Source: an uncultured Clostridia bacterium (GTDB lineage: Bacteria > Bacillota > Clostridia > TANB77 > CAG-508). Taken from it: 64,000 nucleotides of DNA. A program made the translations under genes and the position numbers. The stretch's first letter is position 1. Each line of letters starts with the position of its first letter. Positions 1-8,587 of this stretch are shown here, in pieces. The notes beneath the pieces were generated by a model, which was not told the origin of the DNA, ran no database searches, and saw only the letters and a list, made by a program, of their open reading frames with translations. The stretch is from positions 23,189 through 87,188 of the forward strand of contig CAKPGU010000005.1 of the NCBI GenBank assembly GCA_934155265.1. Direction: 5' to 3'.

Positions 1-1091
1 CTGAAACAAATATTGAGACAACAGCAGTTGATGCTGCACAAGGGAAAGAAATAGAACCAACAACACAAACAATAGAAACTTCAACAGAAATAAAAGAAAA
101 TAATCAATATACATTAGAACAAGAAACAGAAATAAAGGCAATACCACTTGTAAGTTCAAGAAATATAGCTAAAATAAGTGGAAATGTAAATGTAATAGAA
201 ACAATAAATGATTGGTGCAGAATAGAAAATGATACAGAAACAGGATGGGTAAGAATAAATCATTTGAAAAAATCAATATCAAATGAAACAGAACAACAAG
301 TGGCAGAACAACCTGAAGAAGACAAACAACAAGAAGTACAAGAACCAGTATCAACTACTACAGAGACACCAGCTACAGAAGAACCAAAGGCATCAGTAAA
401 GAGTATTAGTAAAACAGGATATGTAGATGCAGAGGGATTAGTAGTAAGAGAAGAAGCATCAACATCAAGTAAAGAGTTAGACTGTTTATCAAGAAATGAT
501 AAAGTAGAAATAACAGGTGAAGTAGATGGTTGGTACCAAATAAAATTAAATGGAAAAACAGGATATGTATCAGTTAAATACATATCAGACCAAAAAACAG
601 TTGAAACAACATCAAGAAGTGGAAGTACAATAAAACCTGAAAGTGTTACACCAATGGAAGAGCAAGAGGAAACAACAAAAAATGAAAATCAATCTACAAG
701 TACATCTTCATCTGGAAGTTCAGGAACATCAGTTGTAGAATATTCAAAACAATATTTAGGATGTAAATATGTTGCTGGTGGCTCATCACCTGAAGGTGGG
801 TTTGATTGTTCAGGATTTACATCATATGTATACAAACATTTTGGTATAAGTTTAAGTAGATCATCTAAAGGTCAAATAAATGATGGTGTTGCAGTTGAAA
901 AAAGTAATTTACAACCAGGAGACATAGTGGTATTTAACAATTCTTCAAATACTTCAATAGGTCATGTTGGAATATATATTGGAGGAAATAGTTTCATTCA
1001 TGCAGCTAATCCAAAAGAAGGAGTTGTAATAACATCACTATCGTCAAGCTATTATCAAAAAAGATATGTAGGGGCAAGGAGAGTAAAATAA
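1..1091 (+). CDS. NlpC/P60 cell-wall hydrolase with two SH3b domains (5' partial)
   Basis: Secreted-type peptidoglycan endopeptidase. The frame is open from base 3, so the gene begins outside the window. TTG at 264 is not the start, because an SH3b-like domain lies upstream of it (visible residues about 45-88, with DWCRI and GWVRI). A second SH3b follows at about 139-196 (GLVVREEAS, GWYQIKLNGKTGYV). After a Ser/Thr/Glu-rich linker comes the NlpC/P60 domain, about 247-362: catalytic Cys269 in FDCSGF, His321 in GHVGIY and His333 in FIHA. The family cleaves stem-peptide bonds and SH3b domains bind the wall. The upstream visible stretch is Thr/Glu-rich linker. The stop abuts comEC, so the two are probably co-transcribed. 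The signal peptide is presumably in the missing part. Confidence 0.9.
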   Translation, partial: ETNIETTAVDAAQGKEIEPTTQTIETSTEIKENNQYTLEQETEIKAIPLVSSRNIAKISGNVNVIETINDWCRIENDTETGWVRINHLKKSISNETEQQVAEQPEEDKQQEVQEPVSTTTETPATEEPKASVKSISKTGYVDAEGLVVREEASTSSKELDCLSRNDKVEITGEVDGWYQIKLNGKTGYVSVKYISDQKTVETTSRSGSTIKPESVTPMEEQEETTKNENQSTSTSSSGSSGTSVVEYSKQYLGCKYVAGGSSPEGGFDCSGFTSYVYKHFGISLSRSSKGQINDGVAVEKSNLQPGDIVVFNNSSNTSIGHVGIYIGGNSFIHAANPKEGVVITSLSSSYYQKRYVGARRVK

Positions 1092-3572
1092 TTGAATAGA
1101 CCAATTTTTATAATAGTAATTGGTTATATTATAGGTATAATATGGGGGCTATACTTACAAAGAAGTATAGTTCCTTTTTATTTTATATTATTAATGATTT
1201 ATATTATAATCAAATTACCATATCATAAAAAGAAATTTAAAATTTTTTCAATCAAAAGATATTTTAGATATATCAAATTAATTTTTAAACTAAATATTAT
1301 TTTAACAATAATTATTTCATCACTTATTTCAAATATAATAATCAAATATAAAGATAATAAATATGACAATTTATATAAAGGTATAGAGAGTTTAGAAGTT
1401 ACAGGAATTGTAGTTAGTAATAAAATAGAAAAAGAATATTATAATAGATACAAAATAAAGGTAATAGAGGGAAAATTCAAAAATACATATTTGTATATTA
1501 ATTCAAAAGAAGAATTAGAATATGGAGATAAAATAGATATAAATGGAGAATTTATTGAACCATCTAAAGCAAGAAATTATAAAGGATTTGATTATAAAGA
1601 ATATTTAAAAACATTAAAAATATATGGAACTATAAAGGTAAAAAATATTAAAGTATTGGAAAAAAACAAAGCAGGTATATTAATGCAAATTTCAAACAGA
1701 GCATTCATAAAAATTAAAGAGACTATAAAGAGTACATATAGTGAAAAAATTGCTAAAGTCGTTATAGGAGTTATGCTTGGATATACTGATGAAATAGATG
1801 CTGAAACAAAGCAAAATTTTTCAAATAGTAATATTTCACATGTACTTGCAGTATCAGGAATGCATATTTCATATATCATAATATTAGTTACAAATTCAAC
1901 TAAAAAAATATTTGGTAAAAAGCAAAGCAAAATAATTGCAAGTGTTGTTTTATTAATATATATGTTTATTACAGGATTTAGTATATCTGTTGTGAGAGCA
2001 AGCATTATGGGAATTTTATCTTGCATGGCATTTATAGTATATAGAAAAAGTGATACATTAAATAATATTTCAATTTCAGCATTAATAATATTAATAAATA
2101 ATCCATATAATCTAACGAGTTTGAGTTTTCTATTAACTTATGGTGGAACTTTAGGCATAATATATTTTCAGACAATTGTAGAAAAAATTTTAAAAAGTAT
2201 AAAAATAAGAAATAGAAAATGGAAATATGTATTTCTTAGAATTCAAAGAAAATGCAAAAGTATAATCGAAGTGATTTCAGTATCAATTTCAGCTCAAGTT
2301 GTAATTACACCAATAATGGCATTGAATTTTAATTCAATAGGAATAGGTTTTATATTAACAAATCTAATGTTAAGTTATATTATTGGCATAATTGTAATGG
2401 GAGGATTTGTTCAAATTTTAATATCAATTATTTCAATAAATGCAGGTATGGCAATTGCTAAGATAATTGAAATACCGGTTTATGGAATACTTTTAATTTC
2501 AAAGATTAGTTTTGGAAATTTCAAAATTGTGACACCTGATTTATATCAAGTGATAGGGTATTATATAGTTGTTTATTTATTTAGATTTTTATATCAAATT
2601 TTTCATTCAAAAAATTGTAATCCAACACAAAAAAGAGTTAAAAATACAATATATTTAGTAAGATATAAACTTAGACCATATTTTTCGAAAATCATGATAG
2701 TTTTCTTAATTATGATACTATTCGTAGGAGGGTTAAAAAAGATTCCTCATGATTTGAAGGTTTATTTTATAGATGTCGGACAAGGTGATAGTACATTAAT
2801 AGTAACACCAAATAATAAAGCAATTTTAATTGATGGGGGTGGAAGTAAGACATATGATGTTGGGAAAAATACTATAGAACCTAATCTACTTGATAGAAAA
2901 ATAAAAAAGATAGATTATGCAATAATTAGCCATTATGATCAAGATCACTGTGATGGAGTACTTTATATTTTACAAAATATGAAAGTCGAAAATGTAATAA
3001 TAGGAAAACAAATAAAGAATTCAGATAATTATAATAAATTTATTAAAATAATAAAAGAAAAAAGCATAAATGTGCATGTTGTAAGTGCTGGTGAAAGATT
3101 AAATATAGAGAAAAATTTGTATTTTGACATATTATGGCCTGATATGGAAAACAAAATTAATGAAAATGTACTAAACAATAATTCATTAATTTGTAAACTT
3201 GTATATAAAGAATTTTCAATGCTTTTTACAGGTGATATAGAAGAAATTGCTGAAAAAACAATTTTGAAAAAATATAAAGGTTCTAAATTACTAAAATCAA
3301 CAATATTAAAAGTTGCTCATCATGGTTCTAAAACATCAAGCTCAAAGGAGTTTATAAGTGTTGTACAACCACAAATAGCTTTAATTGGTGTTGGAAGTAA
3401 TAATAAGTTTGGACATCCAAGTGATATAACTATAGAAAGCTTAAAAGCTATAAATTGTAGGATATATAGAACAGATAAAGATGGAGAAATAAGTATAGAG
3501 GTAGATAATAATAAAATAGTAATATTGAATAAAATTGAATGTATAAAAAATACAATTTCGGTAAATAATTAA
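1092..3572 (+). CDS. comEC: ComEC/Rec2 family DNA-uptake channel
   Basis: Membrane channel that carries single-stranded DNA into the cytoplasm during natural transformation. 826 residues, a full-length ComEC: an N-terminal hydrophobic and OB-like part (about 1-190), a central multi-span competence domain (about 220-560, with HVLAVSGMHISYI) and a C-terminal metallo-beta-lactamase-like domain (from about 560: FIDVGQGDS, then SHYDQDHCDG near residue 612 and AHHGS near 742). The start is TTG directly after the stop of the preceding gene, consistent with translational coupling. No other late competence genes are in the window, so active transformation is not shown. The family call is firm. Confidence 0.93.
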   Translation: MNRPIFIIVIGYIIGIIWGLYLQRSIVPFYFILLMIYIIIKLPYHKKKFKIFSIKRYFRYIKLIFKLNIILTIIISSLISNIIIKYKDNKYDNLYKGIESLEVTGIVVSNKIEKEYYNRYKIKVIEGKFKNTYLYINSKEELEYGDKIDINGEFIEPSKARNYKGFDYKEYLKTLKIYGTIKVKNIKVLEKNKAGILMQISNRAFIKIKETIKSTYSEKIAKVVIGVMLGYTDEIDAETKQNFSNSNISHVLAVSGMHISYIIILVTNSTKKIFGKKQSKIIASVVLLIYMFITGFSISVVRASIMGILSCMAFIVYRKSDTLNNISISALIILINNPYNLTSLSFLLTYGGTLGIIYFQTIVEKILKSIKIRNRKWKYVFLRIQRKCKSIIEVISVSISAQVVITPIMALNFNSIGIGFILTNLMLSYIIGIIVMGGFVQILISIISINAGMAIAKIIEIPVYGILLISKISFGNFKIVTPDLYQVIGYYIVVYLFRFLYQIFHSKNCNPTQKRVKNTIYLVRYKLRPYFSKIMIVFLIMILFVGGLKKIPHDLKVYFIDVGQGDSTLIVTPNNKAILIDGGGSKTYDVGKNTIEPNLLDRKIKKIDYAIISHYDQDHCDGVLYILQNMKVENVIIGKQIKNSDNYNKFIKIIKEKSINVHVVSAGERLNIEKNLYFDILWPDMENKINENVLNNNSLICKLVYKEFSMLFTGDIEEIAEKTILKKYKGSKLLKSTILKVAHHGSKTSSSKEFISVVQPQIALIGVGSNNKFGHPSDITIESLKAINCRIYRTDKDGEISIEVDNNKIVILNKIECIKNTISVNN

Positions 3573-3605
3573 TACAAATTAAAGCTTTAGGAGGCTGATG
3601 TTTAC

Positions 3606-4205
3606 ATGAAAAATATAACCAAAATAATCATAGCAAGTATAATATCAGTAATTATTATAGCAGTTATAACATATATGATATTTAATCAAAATAAAGATGA
3701 AGAGAAAATGCCTGAGTCAAATACTTATACTTCAGAGTTAGTAGAAGATGAATGCACAGAAGAATATGTAGAAGAACAAAATACAACAGCAGTAACTTCA
3801 ACAGAAGAAAAAGTTGCAGCAAATGCTATATTAATTTTGAAAAAATATTATGCACAGTGTGACCATACAATAAATGAATATGTGGAGTTGCCACAAGAAC
3901 TTGTAAATATGACAAAAGAAGAAGTACAAGCTCATTATCCTGATTGGAAAGTGATTGGATTTGAAAAGGGAAAAGTAACATTGTATAAGGAATTCGATGA
4001 TTTGTGTGGAGAGCATTTTAAACTAAAAATCGAAGATGGAAAAGTTTCTGTTTACATTACAAATAAAGACGGAAGTGAGAGTTTGTATGAAAAAACTAAT
4101 ATTTCAAGTGAATACTTAACTGAAACTGATTTGATTAATATGCAAGATGGGTTAGAGATTTATGGTAAAGAAGAGCTTAATCAAATAATAGAAGATTTTG
4201 AATAA
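3606..4205 (+). CDS. Membrane-anchored protein with BofC C-terminal-like domain
   Basis: 199 residues: one N-terminal membrane segment (about 7-25), a Glu/Thr-rich linker (about 30-70) and a globular C-terminal domain (about 100-198). That domain has the pattern seen in the C-terminal half of BofC, the forespore protein that restrains the SpoIVB protease: HYPDWKVIGFEKGKVTLYKE, then C-GEHFKLKIEDGKVSVY, then LTETDLINMQDGLEIYGKEEL. The domain assignment is from memory of the pattern, and the role here is inference; outside Bacillus such proteins are usually of unknown function. The start has AGGAGG 11 nt upstream. It is followed by a strong terminator. Confidence 0.6.
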   Translation: MKNITKIIIASIISVIIIAVITYMIFNQNKDEEKMPESNTYTSELVEDECTEEYVEEQNTTAVTSTEEKVAANAILILKKYYAQCDHTINEYVELPQELVNMTKEEVQAHYPDWKVIGFEKGKVTLYKEFDDLCGEHFKLKIEDGKVSVYITNKDGSESLYEKTNISSEYLTETDLINMQDGLEIYGKEELNQIIEDFE

Positions 4206-4225
4206 ATTTTACAAAGAATAGATTA

Positions 4226-4257
4226 AAAAAGTAATCAAAAATTTTGGTTACTTTTTT
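4226..4257 (+). terminator. Rho-independent terminator after the BofC-like gene
   Basis: Stem of about 11 bp (AAAAAGTAATC with GGTTACTTTTT, one G-T pair) followed by a run of T. It closes the unit that starts before the window. Confidence 0.8.
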
Positions 4258-4312
4258 TATTGTATTTTAGTATTAGGTATGCTAAAATAAAGAAAAAAGT
4301 AATGGAGCAAAT

Positions 4313-5401
4313 ATGAAAATAGAAGAATTATCAATAAAAGAAAAAATTGGTCAAATGGTAATGATTGGCCTTGATACGAATTATATAACAGATAGAATAA
4401 AAAATATGATACAAAATTATAAAATTGGAGGAGTAATATTATATAGAAAAAATTTTTCTACATATCAAGATATGCTGAAATTAATTAAAGAATTAAAAGA
4501 ATTAAACAAAGATAATAAAATTCCTCTATTTATTGCAATAGATCAAGAAGGTGGAAGAGTAAATAGAATGCCTAAAGAAATAAAAAACTTACCATCTGCG
4601 AATTTAATTGCAACAGTTGGTGGAAAAGAATTGGTATCAGAGTCTGCCAATGTAATAGGAGAACTTTTATATAAATCAGGTTTTAATTTAAACTTTGCAC
4701 CAGTACTTGATATTAAACGATTTAATGACAAAACAGCAATAGGAGATAGAAGTTATGGAACAGATAAAGATATTGTAACTGCATGTGGAATAACTACAAT
4801 GAAAGCATTACAAGAAAATAATGTAGTGTCTGTAATAAAACATTTTCCTGGACATGGTGCAACAAAGCAAGATTCTCATCATTTTTTACCTATAATAAAT
4901 AAGCCAATGAAGAAACTGGAAAAAGAAGATATGTATCCATTTGAACAAGCAATTAAAAATGGAGCAGACGCAGTGCTAGTTGGACATCTGTTAATAACAA
5001 ATGTTACAGGTATTTTTCCAGCATCATTATCAAGAAGGTTTATAACAAAATATTTAAGGGTAAAATATAGATATAAAGGTTTAATAATAACCGATGATCT
5101 AAAAATGAGAGCTATAAAATTTATGTATGGACCAAGTCTAGCTGTAAGAAAAGCTTTTGAAGCTGGAAATGATATAATAGTTTTTAGATTTAATAAAGAT
5201 GAAGAAAAAAGTGTTTTAGATAAAATTATTAATTTAACAACAGTAGGAAAAATAAAGGAAAGTAGAATTAATAGAAGTGTGAAAAGGATTATACAAATAA
5301 AACAAAAATATGGAATTTCTGATACAAAAGAATTTGCTGGAGTTGACATTAATAAAATAAATGAAAAAATAGAAGAAATAAGAGAAAAATGTGGAATATA
5401 A
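4313..5401 (+). CDS. nagZ: Glycoside hydrolase family 3 beta-N-acetylhexosaminidase (NagZ type)
   Basis: Removes N-acetylglucosamine from muropeptides during wall recycling or turnover. 362 residues, a single GH3 N-terminal barrel. Visible family motifs: DQEGGRVNRMP near residue 77, KHFPGHG near 176 followed by the DSH of the catalytic loop, and DDLKM near 262. The KHFPGHG...DSH signature separates this from GH3 beta-glucosidases. There is no signal peptide, so it is cytoplasmic as drawn; some Firmicute NagZ-like enzymes are secreted. The ATG is weakly preceded by GGAG. It is flanked by terminators on both sides, hence probably monocistronic. Confidence 0.9.
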   Translation: MKIEELSIKEKIGQMVMIGLDTNYITDRIKNMIQNYKIGGVILYRKNFSTYQDMLKLIKELKELNKDNKIPLFIAIDQEGGRVNRMPKEIKNLPSANLIATVGGKELVSESANVIGELLYKSGFNLNFAPVLDIKRFNDKTAIGDRSYGTDKDIVTACGITTMKALQENNVVSVIKHFPGHGATKQDSHHFLPIINKPMKKLEKEDMYPFEQAIKNGADAVLVGHLLITNVTGIFPASLSRRFITKYLRVKYRYKGLIITDDLKMRAIKFMYGPSLAVRKAFEAGNDIIVFRFNKDEEKSVLDKIINLTTVGKIKESRINRSVKRIIQIKQKYGISDTKEFAGVDINKINEKIEEIREKCGI

Positions 5402-5432
5402 AAAGAGCCTAATTGAGTTAGACTCTTTTTTA
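5401..5432. terminator. Bidirectional terminator between nagZ and the M18 peptidase gene
   Basis: AAAAGAGCCTAA pairs with TTAGACTCTTTT (one mismatch) around a 5-nt loop, with T runs in both directions. It serves two convergent genes and overlaps the nagZ stop. Confidence 0.75.
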
Positions 5433-5447
5433 TATCTATTTTTGAGA

Positions 5448-6833
5448 TTATTCTTCCCAGAATGCTTTATAAGTTCTATAAGCAGAATAAACATCAAATT
5501 TACTTGTAACTTCATAAGGTGCATGCATTGAAAGTACTGGAACACCACAGTCGATAACATCAACACCTTTATTTGCTAAGATATAAGCAATAGTGCCTCC
5601 GCCACCAACATCAACTTTACCAAGTTCAGAAATTTGATATCTAATATCATTTTTTTCTAATACTTTTCTAACCCATGCAACAAATTCTGCATTAGCATCA
5701 GAAGCCCCAGATTTTCCACGAGCACCAGTATATTTATTAAGACCAATACCACGTCCTAAAAATGCAGCATTAGTTTTATCAGAAACACTTGAATAAAGAG
5801 GATCATAACCTGCATCAACATCTGCAGAAAGCATTCTAGAGAAACAGAATACCTTATCTAATAGATTTGGTCTATTTTCACCAGTTTTATTTAATAATTC
5901 AGAAACAAAGTAATCAAACATATGAGATTCCATACCTGTATTACCCATACTTCCAATTTCTTCTTTATCAGAAAGAATACAAACAGCAGTTGTTTTAACA
6001 TTTTCCAAGCTCATCATAGCTGATAGAGATGTATAAGCACATATTTTATCATCTTGACCATATGCAGCAACCAGACTTCCGTCAAATCCTAAAGAACGAG
6101 CTTTAAATGCTGGAACAACTTCTATTTCAGAACTTAAGAAATCAGCTTCTGTAATATTATATTTTTGATTTAGAATATTTAAAATATTTAATTTGATTTT
6201 TTCGCTACAATTTTCATCATCATAAGGAATGCTTCCAAGTAAAACTGCTAAATTTTCTCCATCAATACCATTTCTTAATTTTTTATCCATTTGGTCTTGA
6301 GCTAAATGAGGTAGTAAATCAGTAATTGTAAATATTGGATCATTTTCATCTTCACCAATATTTATAGTAACTTTCTCACCATTTGCTTTAACAATTACAC
6401 CATGTAAACTTAGTGGAATTGTAGTCCATTGATATTTTTTAATTCCTCCATAATAATGTGTTTTAAAATATGCAAAACCTGAATCTTCATATAAAGGATT
6501 TGGCTTTAAATCTAATCTTGGAGAATCTATATGAGCTCCAACTATTTGAATACCTTTTTCTAGTGGTTCTGTACCAATAACAGCTAAGTACATGCTTTTT
6601 TCTCTATTAATAAAATATACTTTATCACCTGAATTTAAAGTTTCATAAGTTGAAATATCTCTAAAACCATTTGATTCAGCAATTGATTTTGCTGTAACAA
6701 CAGCTTCTCTTTCTGTTTTTGATTTGTTCATGAAATTGATGTATCCATTACAATATGAATAGATTGCTTCTTTTTCACGTGTGTCAATTTTTGCCCATCC
6801 AATTTCTTTTTTGTTAAATAATTTTTCTTCCAT
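5448..6833 (-). CDS. M18 family aspartyl/leucyl aminopeptidase
   Basis: Zinc-dependent cytoplasmic aminopeptidase of the M18 family (DNPEP, yeast Lap4, bacterial ApeB). 461 residues from the chosen start. Visible signatures: GAHIDSPRLDLKP (zinc His/Asp), DKEEIGSMGNTGMES (catalytic and zinc Glu), GVPVLSMHAPYEVTS (C-terminal zinc His) and GGGGTIAYI. An upstream in-frame ATG at 6899 is rejected: the ATG at 6833 has AAGGAAG about 7 nt upstream and gives the usual N-terminus. The enzymes form large tetrahedral dodecamers and trim acidic or neutral N-terminal residues. Confidence 0.92.
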   Translation of the reverse strand: MEEKLFNKKEIGWAKIDTREKEAIYSYCNGYINFMNKSKTEREAVVTAKSIAESNGFRDISTYETLNSGDKVYFINREKSMYLAVIGTEPLEKGIQIVGAHIDSPRLDLKPNPLYEDSGFAYFKTHYYGGIKKYQWTTIPLSLHGVIVKANGEKVTINIGEDENDPIFTITDLLPHLAQDQMDKKLRNGIDGENLAVLLGSIPYDDENCSEKIKLNILNILNQKYNITEADFLSSEIEVVPAFKARSLGFDGSLVAAYGQDDKICAYTSLSAMMSLENVKTTAVCILSDKEEIGSMGNTGMESHMFDYFVSELLNKTGENRPNLLDKVFCFSRMLSADVDAGYDPLYSSVSDKTNAAFLGRGIGLNKYTGARGKSGASDANAEFVAWVRKVLEKNDIRYQISELGKVDVGGGGTIAYILANKGVDVIDCGVPVLSMHAPYEVTSKFDVYSAYRTYKAFWEE

Positions 6834-7034
6834 TTTTATCTTCCTTTCTTCAGTATAAGCTAATTTTTCAGCTCTTAATATTTTATTGTAGTATATCACT
6901 TTATGTTTTATTTTTCCATATATAAAATAAAATATTCTATAAAAGTATTATAAATAATACATTAAAAGGTTTGTATATTTTGAATTTTATTGGAAAAAAT
7001 ACAAAAAAAATGAGGAAAAATATGAGTTCATTAT

Positions 7035-7088
7035 GTACCATTGGGGACACCCATAAATGGTAAAAATTTTTACCAGTAGGGACACCCT
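7035..7088 (-). repeat. 54-nt dispersed repeat, copy A
   Basis: Minus-strand copy of an element found again at 12916-12969 and 44255-44308. Each copy has two direct GGGTGTCCC half-units about 35 nt apart, separated by the perfect palindrome GGTAAAAATTTTTACC. By eye, this copy differs from the 44255 copy at 5 of 54 positions. Confidence 0.85.
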
Positions 7089-7134
7089 TGTTACCAATTG
7101 GCAAATTTTTGCAAAAAAAGTTTTCCAGAAATTG

Positions 7135-7163
7135 TTTACAAAAAATAGTAGTTTTGCTATAAT
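7135..7163 (+). promoter_or_regulatory. Promoter for the gene at 7198
   Basis: TTTACA, 17 bases, TATAAT; the transcript would start about 7170, 28 nt before the ATG. Confidence 0.65.
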
Positions 7164-7197
7164 TAAAATGTATATGATAAACAAAGGAGAACTATAC

Positions 7198-7845
7198 ATG
7201 GAACACGAAAATGTAGATGAAAATGCAAGATATTTAACTGCATGTGAAAATGTAAAGAAAATAGTAAATGCAATAAAATCAATAAAAATAAAATATTATC
7301 CTAATTTTGCAAAAATTTCAGAAGCAGATAAAAAAGTATATGATGAATTAGAACTAAACTTAGAAAAAATATCAGAAGATAATAATTTGAACCGATTAAA
7401 AACAGCATTGATGGAAGAAGTTTCAGCAAAATATGATAAAAAGGATATGAAAAATGAACCTAAAGATCCTAAATTTTTAGATAATGGATTATTAGCTTGT
7501 TATGGGGCAATTGATGCGCAACAAAAGGCATTATCACAAGGAAAAATAAGTCAAGCTAAAAGATGCCAGACTATATTAAAACAATATATGAGAGAAATAG
7601 ACTCGATAGAAGTTAGAAGATTAATAATCAATTATAAAAGAGAAAAATTTGGGGAATTGATTAGAGATAGAGAAGCAATACAGAAAAAAAATGAAGAAAC
7701 TATGCAATATATGAAAAGTTGTTATAAATCAAGAGATGTATCAGAAAGACAACATGCAAATGAACAAATAGAGGAAGCAAAGAATAATTTAACAATGTTA
7801 TTTAATAAAGCAAAAATAAATACGGATGAATTAGTAATAGGATAG
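7198..7845 (+). CDS. Hypothetical helical protein
   Basis: 215 residues, not recognised. It is rich in Lys, Glu, Asn and predicted helix-forming stretches, with no signal peptide or membrane segment. The frame stays open upstream to 7057, but that part lies over the dispersed repeat and the promoter; ATG 7198 has AAAGGAG 8 nt upstream and fits the promoter at 7135-7163. It is followed 18 nt later by another unknown gene with a good ribosome binding site, so the two form an operon. Function unknown. Confidence 0.75.
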   Translation: MEHENVDENARYLTACENVKKIVNAIKSIKIKYYPNFAKISEADKKVYDELELNLEKISEDNNLNRLKTALMEEVSAKYDKKDMKNEPKDPKFLDNGLLACYGAIDAQQKALSQGKISQAKRCQTILKQYMREIDSIEVRRLIINYKREKFGELIRDREAIQKKNEETMQYMKSCYKSRDVSERQHANEQIEEAKNNLTMLFNKAKINTDELVIG

Positions 7846-7863
7846 ATAACATAGGAGGAAAAT

Positions 7864-8313
7864 GTGGAAAGAGCATATGAAGAGGCTTTTACAGAGGTTG
7901 AAGAAGTAATAAAATTGATGCCAATTGATTTGGTAAGTAAAATACCAGCTCAGTTTAGACAAACAATTTCTGAGAATAAAGCTACGAATTATAAGGTTGT
8001 TATTAAAGAGCCTTTAGAAGACCAAAAATTAAAAAAAGAAACAATTGCTATATTAGGTTTAATTTATAGAGATTTTTTAGCAAGTCCTGAAGAAAGAGAA
8101 CAATTGCAAATGAAAGATGCTGAGGAATTAAAGAAGATTGAACAAAGAATGCAAGAACAATATGATATAGAGAATATTTTTGAAAAGAAAAAGAGAACAA
8201 AAAGATTAGAAAATGATCAAGATTCAAAAGATTTAACACTATACAAAGAACCAAATTTTTTAAGCAAATTGTTTAATATAATTAAAGGAATTTTCAAGAA
8301 AAACAAATTTTAA
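7864..8313 (+). CDS. Hypothetical protein with basic, hydrophobic C-terminus
   Basis: 149 residues, not recognised. The start is GTG with AGGAGG 5 nt upstream; the nearby ATG is out of frame. The middle (residues 85-125) is highly charged and probably coiled. The last 20 residues alternate bulky hydrophobic and Lys residues (NFLSKLFNIIKGIFKKNKF), which could form an amphipathic membrane-binding helix. It is co-transcribed with the unknown gene upstream. No terminator is seen directly after it. Confidence 0.7.
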   Translation: MERAYEEAFTEVEEVIKLMPIDLVSKIPAQFRQTISENKATNYKVVIKEPLEDQKLKKETIAILGLIYRDFLASPEEREQLQMKDAEELKKIEQRMQEQYDIENIFEKKKRTKRLENDQDSKDLTLYKEPNFLSKLFNIIKGIFKKNKF

Positions 8314-8331
8314 GAAAATTGTCGAAATTTA

Positions 8332-8360
8332 TTGACTTATACAAATCTTTTTGCTAAAAT
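8332..8360 (+). promoter_or_regulatory. Promoter of the small RNA candidate
   Basis: TTGACT, 17 bases, TAAAAT, starting 18 nt after the preceding stop codon. Confidence 0.7.
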
Positions 8361-8366
8361 AACAGC

Positions 8367-8449
8367 ATAAATCATATATTTATATGTTTATAAAACCGTT
8401 TATTGAACTAGATAGATTGCTTTTAAACCAGTTATCTAGTTCTTTTTTT
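8367..8449 (+). ncRNA. Candidate intergenic small RNA of about 83 nt
   Basis: A near-consensus promoter (8332-8360) is followed, with no open reading frame, by a strong terminator: GAACTAGATA (8405-8414) pairs with TATCTAGTTC (8433-8442), then seven T. The next gene has its own promoter at 8521-8549, so this is an independent short transcript and not a leader. I do not recognise its family. Confidence 0.55.
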
Positions 8450-8520
8450 GTCCCAATAAATATTTCATAAAAAAAGAATAAAGTATTCAACAAAAAGCGA
8501 AAAAATATTCGTAAAAGCTC

Positions 8521-8549
8521 TTGAAAAAAATACATAAATATTATAGAAT
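8521..8549 (+). promoter_or_regulatory. Promoter for the sbcD-like gene
   Basis: TTGAAA, 17 bases, TAGAAT, ending 38 nt before the ATG. Confidence 0.5.
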
Positions 8550-8587
8550 GTGAAATAAAGAAAAGGAGGGAGCCATACGGCGAAAAG

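Larger units (their letters stand above)
6834..7197. other. Intergenic region between divergent genes, with one repeat copy
   Basis: 364 bases without a gene. It holds the 5' region of the M18 peptidase gene, one inverted copy of a 54-nt dispersed repeat (7035-7088) and the promoter of the gene at 7198. An open frame running through the repeat from 7057 is not used. Confidence 0.7.

Noticed and set aside
264..266. TTG as the start of the NlpC/P60 gene
   Set aside because: The frame is open to the window edge and encodes a further SH3b domain upstream.
7057..7197. N-terminal extension of the gene at 7198
   Set aside because: It would translate the 54-nt repeat and the promoter; the ATG at 7198 has a good ribosome binding site.
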